In this document: one piece after another, positions 58,825 to 64,000 of the stretch
Numbering within the stretch: the first letter of the stretch is position 1
Layout of the letters: each line of letters starts with the position of its first letter
Origin: Limiplasma sp036645955
Lineage (GTDB): Bacteria > Bacillota > Clostridia > Christensenellales > Aristaeellaceae
Direction of reading: 5' to 3'
DNA: 64,000 bases
Assembly (NCBI GenBank): GCA_036645955.1
Contig: JAVXND010000006.1
Coordinates: 10,355-74,354 of the forward strand
The notes under the pieces: model-generated
What the model was told of the DNA's origin: nothing
Database searches by the model: none
What the model saw: only the letters and a program-made list of their open reading frames with translations
Translations under genes and position numbers: made by a program

Positions 58825-59917
58825 ACAAATGCCTCCCCCTGTATTCCTTGGGCGAAAGCCCCACCTCGCGGGTGAACAGCTTGACAAAATATTTCCCGTC
58901 CCCATAGCCAACGGCGTTGGCAATCTCATAGAGCTTGCGGCTGGTTCCGCCAAGCAGCTCCTTTGCGTGATGAATGCGTATTTCTGTCAAACGTTGGTTG
59001 ATGGTTTTGCCGCAGTTTTTTTTGTACGCGGCGCACAGGTACGAGTTGGTAAAGCCAAGCTCCCAAGCGATGCTCTGAACCGTGAGGGCGCAATCGCAGT
59101 AATGGGCTTCCAGAAAGTTTTCCACCTGAACGGTGATATCGGGGCAGGAAGGGCTCAGTGCGGAAAAATAGTCCCGCGCCGTTTGGCACAGGATTTTCCA
59201 CAGGACTGCAAGCGTTTCCTGCTGTACTGTGGTGTAGAGTAAAAAATCCGTCCGCTCCGTGACGGCTTGCACATTGTGGGTTTCGGCGGCATGTAAAAAC
59301 AGAAAGATGATCTGACAGTACAGGTGCCGCAAATACTCGGGAGAGGTTCCCTCACACTGCCTGATTTCTTCGTACATCCGACCAAGCGCGGCAAGCACCT
59401 CCGCTTCGCGCCTGTGCCGAATCTGCTTTTCCAGCTGGCTGAGCGCGTTTTTTCCGCAGGTATATACCGCTTGGTTAAGCGGCGTGCCAGGGGAATGACT
59501 GCCGCTAAAAAACAGCTCCGCCTCCGTGGGCTGTACATGGCGCAGCAGCTCGGCTGTTATCTCCTTCAGGGCGGCGGTGATCTCCTCCAAGTCTAAGGGC
59601 TTTTCCACGTAGCAGGCAGCCCTCAGCCGAATGGCGCCCTTCAGGTATTCCTTGTCGGAATAGCCGCTCATAAAAATGAACTGGCATTCGGGCAAAAATT
59701 CACGGACAGCGGCCGCCATTTCCAGCCCGTTGCGCCGCGGCATTTTGATGTCGCTGATGATGATCTCGGGGCGGAGCTTGCGCGCCTGTTCCACAGCCTC
59801 TTCGCCGTCGGTGACCAGATGCACCTGTGTTACAGAAAGCGCTTCCCACGGAATATGCTCCTTTAGCACAGTGCGCGGCATGACCTCGTCGTCGGCAATT
59901 AGCACAGTAAAATTCAT
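58814..59917 (-). CDS. AraC-type response regulator, YesN family
   Basis: The 367-residue regulator has a receiver domain (residues 1-120; TVLIADDEVMPR, phospho-acceptor in EIIISDIKMPRRNG, conserved Lys in YVEKPL), a middle helical region and two C-terminal AraC helix-turn-helices (SIAWELGFTNSYLCAAYKKN and EIANAVGYGDGKYFVKLFTR). The start is ATG 59917 with AGGAG nine bases before it; an ATG three codons earlier touches that site. It likely activates the divergent transporter operon at 60153. Confidence 0.93.
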   Translation of the reverse strand: MNFTVLIADDEVMPRTVLKEHIPWEALSVTQVHLVTDGEEAVEQARKLRPEIIISDIKMPRRNGLEMAAAVREFLPECQFIFMSGYSDKEYLKGAIRLRAACYVEKPLDLEEITAALKEITAELLRHVQPTEAELFFSGSHSPGTPLNQAVYTCGKNALSQLEKQIRHRREAEVLAALGRMYEEIRQCEGTSPEYLRHLYCQIIFLFLHAAETHNVQAVTERTDFLLYTTVQQETLAVLWKILCQTARDYFSALSPSCPDITVQVENFLEAHYCDCALTVQSIAWELGFTNSYLCAAYKKNCGKTINQRLTEIRIHHAKELLGGTSRKLYEIANAVGYGDGKYFVKLFTREVGLSPKEYRGRHLYEA

Positions 59918-60051
59918 GGCGTTCATCTCCTGCATGTACTCATTGCGTCAATCATATATAAAAAACGACAACTATTCAAGAGAATTGCGTACGAAAAATG
60001 AAAAATGCGCTAAACAACACAATTCTGCCCTCTTTTCGAAATCCTGTCCCG

Positions 60052-60080
60052 TTGTTTTTGTACGAGGGCTTTGTTAGGAT
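60052..60080 (+). promoter_or_regulatory. Promoter of the lplB-lplC-binding-protein operon
   Basis: TTGTTT (60052-60057), 17 bases and TAGGAT (60075-60080) lie upstream of a tandem octamer repeat and 70 bases before the start codon of the permease gene. The boxes are imperfect, as expected for an activator-dependent promoter. Confidence 0.5.
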
Positions 60081-60084
60081 AAGA

Positions 60085-60124
60085 ACAGAGCAACAGAGCA
60101 ACAGAGCAACAGAGCAACAGAACA
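60085..60124 (+). repeat. Tandem octamer ACAGAGCA x4 in the operon leader
   Basis: Four perfect copies of ACAGAGCA (60085-60116) and a fifth, changed copy (ACAGAACA) follow immediately after the -10 box, hence lie in the 5' untranslated leader of the transporter mRNA. Confidence 0.9.
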
Positions 60125-60152
60125 CCGCAGGACGCACGAAGGAGGAGACTCG

Positions 60153-61079
60153 ATGAATAAAAAGGGAAACCCGCTTTTGTGCGATCTGAGGGTGAACCGA
60201 ACGAAGTGGCTTATGCTTTTACCAGCCGCAGTCGTGGTGATCCTGATGTGCTACATCCCCATGAGCGGGATCACGCTTGCCTTCAAAGCGTACAATTATC
60301 ACGACGGCATCTTTGGCAGTCCGTGGATTGGATTTGCAAATTTCCAGTATTTCTTTCAATCGGGAAAAGCTTGGACGACGACACGAAATACAGTTCTTTA
60401 CAACATTGCATTTTTGTGTGTCAATACCTGCCTGCAGATTGTGTGCGCTGTGCTGCTGAGCGAGCTGACGGGCAAATATTTCAAGCGCATTACGCAGTCT
60501 GTCATGTTTCTGCCGTATTTTATCTCATGGGTGGTTGTGGGTGCGTTCATCTATAACATGTTCAACTTCGAGTTCGGCGCAGTCAACAGCTTTTTGCGTT
60601 CGATTGGGCAGGAGCCCGTGGATGTCTATTCCAACAAAAATGCGTGGCCGGTCATCCTCATTGCGGTCAGTGCTTTCAAAAGTGTGGGCTACGGCACGGT
60701 GATGTATCTGGCAAGCATTGTCAACATCGACAGCCAGATGTTTGAAGCGGCGGATCTGGATGGAGCAACCATGCGGCAGAAAATCTGGCACATCACACTG
60801 CCCTGCATCAGGCCTACCATAGCGATTCTGCTTCTGATGGCGATTGGCACAATTATGAAGGGCGATTTCCAGATGTTCTGGCAGGTGACGGGAAACAACC
60901 CCATGGTGCTGGAGGTTACCGACGTGATTGATACGTATGTAACGCGCTCCCTGCTGGATTTGCAGGAATTTGGCATGACAAGCGCCGCAGGTCTTTACCA
61001 GTCTGGCTTGTCGTTTATACTGGTGCTGATCGCAAACTATACGGTGAAAAAAGTGGAGCCGGATTATGCGCTGTTCTAG
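60153..61079 (+). CDS. ABC transporter permease, LplB family
   Basis: The 308-residue permease begins with NRTKWLMLLPAAVVVILMCY and shows the LplB landmarks YIPMSGITLAFKAYNYHDGI and SVMFLPYFISWVVVGAFIYN. The EAA loop is FEAADLDGATMRQKIWHITL. Members of this group import complex glycans or oligosaccharides with LplC and a large binding protein. GGAGGAG precedes the ATG. It is the first gene of the operon controlled, by context, by the divergent YesMN-type pair. The ATPase is not encoded here. Confidence 0.93.
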   Translation: MNKKGNPLLCDLRVNRTKWLMLLPAAVVVILMCYIPMSGITLAFKAYNYHDGIFGSPWIGFANFQYFFQSGKAWTTTRNTVLYNIAFLCVNTCLQIVCAVLLSELTGKYFKRITQSVMFLPYFISWVVVGAFIYNMFNFEFGAVNSFLRSIGQEPVDVYSNKNAWPVILIAVSAFKSVGYGTVMYLASIVNIDSQMFEAADLDGATMRQKIWHITLPCIRPTIAILLLMAIGTIMKGDFQMFWQVTGNNPMVLEVTDVIDTYVTRSLLDLQEFGMTSAAGLYQSGLSFILVLIANYTVKKVEPDYALF

Positions 61080-61113
61080 GATGGCGATGAAAGGAGGAAG
61101 GGGGGCATTGTTC

Positions 61114-62028
61114 ATGACGGGCGGTAAACCTCGTGTCAAAAAACCGATCGGACGGGATCGTATTCTATTCAATATACTTTCCTATGTGATATTGACGGTA
61201 CTTTCGGCGGCCTGCCTGCTGCCGTTTCTGCTGGTGCTCAGCGGCTCGGTATCGGAGCAGTATTCCATACAGCTGCACGGCTACCGACTTTTTCCAGAAA
61301 CGATTTCGCTGGATGCCTATCAAATGCTGTTCCGCATCCCGGAGGAGCTGCTCCGCGCCTATGGTGTGACCATCCTTGTAACGGCTGTGGGAACAATTGT
61401 GGGGCTTTGGCTCACCAGCATGGCGGCGTATGTGCTGTCCAATCGCGATTTCCGATACCGATATCAAGCGTCCTTTTTCTTTTACTTTACCTCGGTTTTT
61501 GGCGGCGGCTTGGTGCCTTGGTACATTTTCAATACAAAATACCTGCATTTTCACAACAGCATCATTGCGCTGATCCTTCCCATTCTGATCAACGTGACCT
61601 ATCTGCTGATTTTGAAAAGCTACATGTCGAGCATCCCAGAGGCGCTGTACGAATCGGCGAAGCTGGACGGCGCGGGGGATTTTACGATCTACTTCCGCAT
61701 CGCACTGCCTTTGTGCAAGGCGGGCTTGGCCACGGTGGGGCTGTTCATTGCGCTGAACTACTGGAACGACTGGTATAATGCGATGCTGTTTTTAGACGAG
61801 GGCAGTCGCAAGCTGTACCCACTGCAATACTTCCTCAACAATATACTGACCAAGGCACAGGCGATGAATGCGGCGGCCGCGCGAAGCGGCATTCCCGCCA
61901 GCGACGTGCCCAGCGAACCGATGAAGCTGGCGATGACGGTGGTCGCCACAGGCCCGATCATCCTTTTATACCCGTTCCTGCAAAAATACTTTATCAAAGG
62001 CGTTACCATCGGCGCGGTGAAAGGATGA
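61114..62028 (+). CDS. ABC transporter permease, LplC/YtcP family
   Basis: The 304-residue permease is the LplC-type partner: ILTVLSAACLLPFLLVLSGS, ISLDAYQMLFR, YFTSVFGGGLVPWYIFNTKY and the EAA loop YESAKLDGAGDFTIYFRIAL. It ends in FLQKYFIKGVTIGAVKG, a characteristic terminus. The start is uncertain: ATG 61114 has AAGGGGGG eight bases upstream and I prefer it; the frame continues 16 codons further. It overlaps neither neighbour but lies 34 bases after lplB. Confidence 0.92.
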   Translation: MTGGKPRVKKPIGRDRILFNILSYVILTVLSAACLLPFLLVLSGSVSEQYSIQLHGYRLFPETISLDAYQMLFRIPEELLRAYGVTILVTAVGTIVGLWLTSMAAYVLSNRDFRYRYQASFFFYFTSVFGGGLVPWYIFNTKYLHFHNSIIALILPILINVTYLLILKSYMSSIPEALYESAKLDGAGDFTIYFRIALPLCKAGLATVGLFIALNYWNDWYNAMLFLDEGSRKLYPLQYFLNNILTKAQAMNAAAARSGIPASDVPSEPMKLAMTVVATGPIILLYPFLQKYFIKGVTIGAVKG

Positions 62029-62085
62029 CGGTTGAATCAGGAAAAAATTCGCAAGAATTTTGATCAAAAAAAGGAGGAACGATCT

Positions 62086-63630
62086 ATGAGTAAGAAAACA
62101 CGGCTTTTCGCATTCCTAATGGCGTTGACAATGGGGCTGAGCATGCTGAGCGGGGCTTTCGCGTCAGAAGCCAGCACACAGGTGGGAAAGCCAGACACAT
62201 CCAAGGCGGTCACCTTAACGCTGTACCTGATTGGGGATCGTCCAGTGGACAATGACGAGGTGTTTGCGAAGATCAACGAGAAGATGAAAGCGGAGATCAA
62301 CGCGACCCTTGATGTCAAATTCATGAGCTGGGGCGAATACGAGCAGAAATACCCGCTGATTTTTGCATCAGGCGAGGATTGGGACATCATTTACACGGCG
62401 GACTGGTGCTTCTACAATGCACAGGCGACCAAGCAGGGCTTCTGGGAAATCACCCAGGAAGCGCTGGAAACCTATGCGCCGATGACGGCTGGGAGCATGT
62501 ACCCCGATGCGTGGGAGCAAGCGAAGGTAAACGGCAAGGTATACATGCTGCCCATGAATTACAAGGAGATCACCTCCTATGTGTATCTGGTGCGCGGTGA
62601 CCTGATGGACAAATACAGCATCAAATCCGTTGCGTCTTTGGACGAGGCGGAGGCTTATATGGACGCCATCGCGGCCAACGAACCCACACTCATTCCCCTC
62701 GATGTTGGCTCCGACTACGACAAGCTGTTTGTGTTTGACCGTATGTGGCAGAAAGCAAACTGGGAGTCCGAGGAAAAAATAACCGGCATCGGATCCTGGC
62801 AGGCGATGGCTAGCGTCAGCGAACTCGATGACAGCGCCGCAGTGAAGGGAAACTTTGACCAAACAACGTACCTAGGCGTTATTGAGCGCCTGAAGGATTG
62901 GAAGGATCGCGGCTTCTGGAGCAAGAACGCAGTGGTGAACACGCAAAACAACACCGAAAGCTTCAAAGCAGGAAAATCCTCTTTGGCTATGTGCAACGTG
63001 AATACGGCCAAGAGCATCTATGCACAGATGATGACGGAGCATCCGGAATGGGACGTGCGCGTGTTTGACGCACAGGGAGGGGTTCCGTCTGTGCTGAACT
63101 CCTATTTGGCCAACGGCATGAGCATCTTCTCAAAATCCCGTAATCCGGAGCGTGCACTGATGGCGCTGGATTATCTGCGAAACGACGAGGAAATCAACAA
63201 TCTGTTCTGCTATGGCATGGAAGGAAAGCACTGGCAGGCTTCGGGCGAGCACGGGCTGGAATCCTTGCAGGACAGCACGAATTACGCCTACGACAGCAAC
63301 TGCAACTGGGGTGTGCGCAACGATGCATACTGGCGCGTTGTAGAAGGCGGCATTCCTAATCTTGAGGAACTAAACGCCGCATGGAAAGAAAATGCCCGTA
63401 GCGGACGTTACCAGACGTTTGTGTTTGATGACAGCAATGTGAAAAACGAAATCGCGGCCATCACCGAGATCTTCAATACCGATTACAAGCTACTGGGTCT
63501 TGGCTTTACCGATGATCCTGCGGGCGATATCGCAAAGCTCAAGGAGAAGATTGCGGCGGCAGGCGTGGAAAAGATTTATGCAGAGATGCAAAAACAGGCG
63601 CTGGCTTTTAATGAAGCCAATCGCGACTGA
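62086..63630 (+). CDS. Large extracellular binding protein (LplA/DUF3502-like)
   Basis: The 514-residue binding protein starts at ATG 62086 with AAAGGAGG upstream. Its signal peptide (LFAFLMALTMGLSMLSGAFA) again lacks a lipobox cysteine. The mature part begins VTLTLYLIGDRPVDNDEVFA and continues with MKAEINATLDVKFMSWGEYE and DWDIIYTADW. The C-terminal half contains NGMSIFSKSRNPERALMALD and CNWGVRNDAYWR, typical of the group with a DUF3502 tail that serves lplB/lplC permeases. It is the last gene of the operon and is followed by a strong terminator. Confidence 0.92.
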   Translation: MSKKTRLFAFLMALTMGLSMLSGAFASEASTQVGKPDTSKAVTLTLYLIGDRPVDNDEVFAKINEKMKAEINATLDVKFMSWGEYEQKYPLIFASGEDWDIIYTADWCFYNAQATKQGFWEITQEALETYAPMTAGSMYPDAWEQAKVNGKVYMLPMNYKEITSYVYLVRGDLMDKYSIKSVASLDEAEAYMDAIAANEPTLIPLDVGSDYDKLFVFDRMWQKANWESEEKITGIGSWQAMASVSELDDSAAVKGNFDQTTYLGVIERLKDWKDRGFWSKNAVVNTQNNTESFKAGKSSLAMCNVNTAKSIYAQMMTEHPEWDVRVFDAQGGVPSVLNSYLANGMSIFSKSRNPERALMALDYLRNDEEINNLFCYGMEGKHWQASGEHGLESLQDSTNYAYDSNCNWGVRNDAYWRVVEGGIPNLEELNAAWKENARSGRYQTFVFDDSNVKNEIAAITEIFNTDYKLLGLGFTDDPAGDIAKLKEKIAAAGVEKIYAEMQKQALAFNEANRD

Positions 63631-63634
63631 CGGG

Positions 63635-63683
63635 TAATCGAGTAGGAGGCTAGGGCTTAATGCCCTAGCCTCCTACTCGATTA
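63635..63683. terminator. Intrinsic terminator between convergent genes
   Basis: A perfect 22-bp inverted repeat (63635-63656 / 63662-63683) with a five-base loop follows the binding-protein gene. The stop of the convergent HEPN-like gene lies inside the right arm. Confidence 0.88.
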
Positions 63684-64000
63684 TAGTTCTTCTGTAACAA
63701 AATGCTCCAATTCTGCAATTATAGAATTATATTGGCATAGATTTATGCGCATTTGTTGATGCAAGGTTTCATCAACTGGAACAAAAGTCCCATTAGATAT
63801 TTCAATATGATTATCCGCTGCTTTTTTATGTCCTAACGCATTGCGATAACAAGAAACATCATTTTCATAACGACCCTTAAATTCGTTAACAATTTCATCC
63901 TTTCGAAAACCATAATTTTTTTGAAGTATTCCTATTACTTTTGTAAGTAAGTACAAACGATCCGTATGAGTGAAAAAGTGAGGAGTGTTTACCGCCGCTG
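63681..64000 (-). CDS. C-terminal part of a HEPN-like protein (cut by window edge)
   Basis: The frame is open from the right window edge to TAA at 63681-63683 (105 codons). The visible end reads KVIGILQKNYGFRKDEIVNE, then CYRNALGHKK and a short acidic tail. The RNALGH hexamer fits the Rx4H signature of HEPN domains, which are often RNases in toxin-antitoxin and defence systems. The TTG at 63956 is unlikely to be the true start because the frame continues upstream. The DNA here is clearly richer in A+T than its neighbours, which suggests transfer. Family call is tentative. Confidence 0.5.
   Translation of the reverse strand, partial: AAVNTPHFFTHTDRLYLLTKVIGILQKNYGFRKDEIVNEFKGRYENDVSCYRNALGHKKAADNHIEISNGTFVPVDETLHQQMRINLCQYNSIIAELEHFVTEEL

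Noticed and set aside
1..64000. rRNA, tRNA, riboswitch or prophage genes.
   Set aside because: I looked for cloverleaf ends, conserved rRNA blocks, T-box or other leader signatures and phage structural genes and saw none that I could support.

Overview
The window reads as a chromosomal segment of a spore-forming, low-to-mid GC Gram-positive bacterium of the class Clostridia (Bacillota). The grounds are the conserved gene order spoVT-spoVB-mazG-(hup)-S4 protein, cdaA-cdaR, rsmG followed by a noc-like gene, strong AGGAGG ribosome sites with frequent TTG/GTG starts, and a Na+-pumping decarboxylase. Carbohydrate ABC transporters, GH2 enzymes and a YesMN-type two-component system suggest a gut-type glycan user. 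I cannot fix the genus. No rRNA or tRNA gene was recognised.

Layout. 0-7.5 kb: an Lgt-like membrane protein cut by the left edge, two tandem secreted phosphodiester-glycosidase-like proteins, then an oadB-oadG-like-unknown-Usp operon, a hemolysin III family protein, a 4Fe-4S protein and a GNAT/YoaP protein. 7.7-18.9 kb: a beta-galactoside utilisation locus on the minus strand (epimerase, AraC regulator, solute-binding protein, two permeases, two GH2 enzymes). 19-30 kb: TetR regulator, DUF362 iron-sulfur protein and a long minus-strand housekeeping/sporulation series (spoVT, spoVB, mazG, hup, S4, ispD, ispF, comEC, holA). 30-40.1 kb: DUF368 protein and a type I-C CRISPR-Cas locus with a 23-repeat array. 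40.4-51.3 kb: cupin regulator, acyl-CoA synthetase-like protein, aldo/keto reductase, ATPase, cdaR, cdaA, radC, ydcF-like, rsmG, noc-like. 51.3-52 kb: a gene-free block of dispersed and palindromic repeats. 52-64 kb: accessory genes, namely a WYL regulator with a GNAT/YoaP gene sharing its operator, a MerR/TipA-like gene lacking its HTH, a secreted protein gene with an in-frame TGA, a DUF4091 hydrolase with histidine kinase and response regulator, a divergent lplB-lplC-binding-protein transporter, and the end of a HEPN-like gene.

The most striking result is the state of the CRISPR adaptation module. Interference genes cas3-cas5-cas8c-cas7 and cas2 are intact. cas4 is interrupted at codon 5 by a 117-bp nested palindromic element flanked by a 10-bp target duplication. 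The remaining cas4 N-terminus is fused in frame, at a short shared VEGK-coding stretch, to cas1 lacking its own N-terminus. cas1 then suffers a second, frame-shifting deletion that removes the segment carrying its catalytic glutamate. The locus therefore looks interference-competent but unable to acquire spacers. The repeats are perfect at the cas-proximal end and decay toward the distal end.

Two sugar systems dominate the metabolic content. In the first, the transporter feeds two cytoplasmic GH2 enzymes. In the second, a membrane sensor kinase and AraC-type response regulator sit divergently from an Lpl-type importer, with a DUF4091 hydrolase in the sensor operon. Both binding proteins lack a lipobox cysteine.
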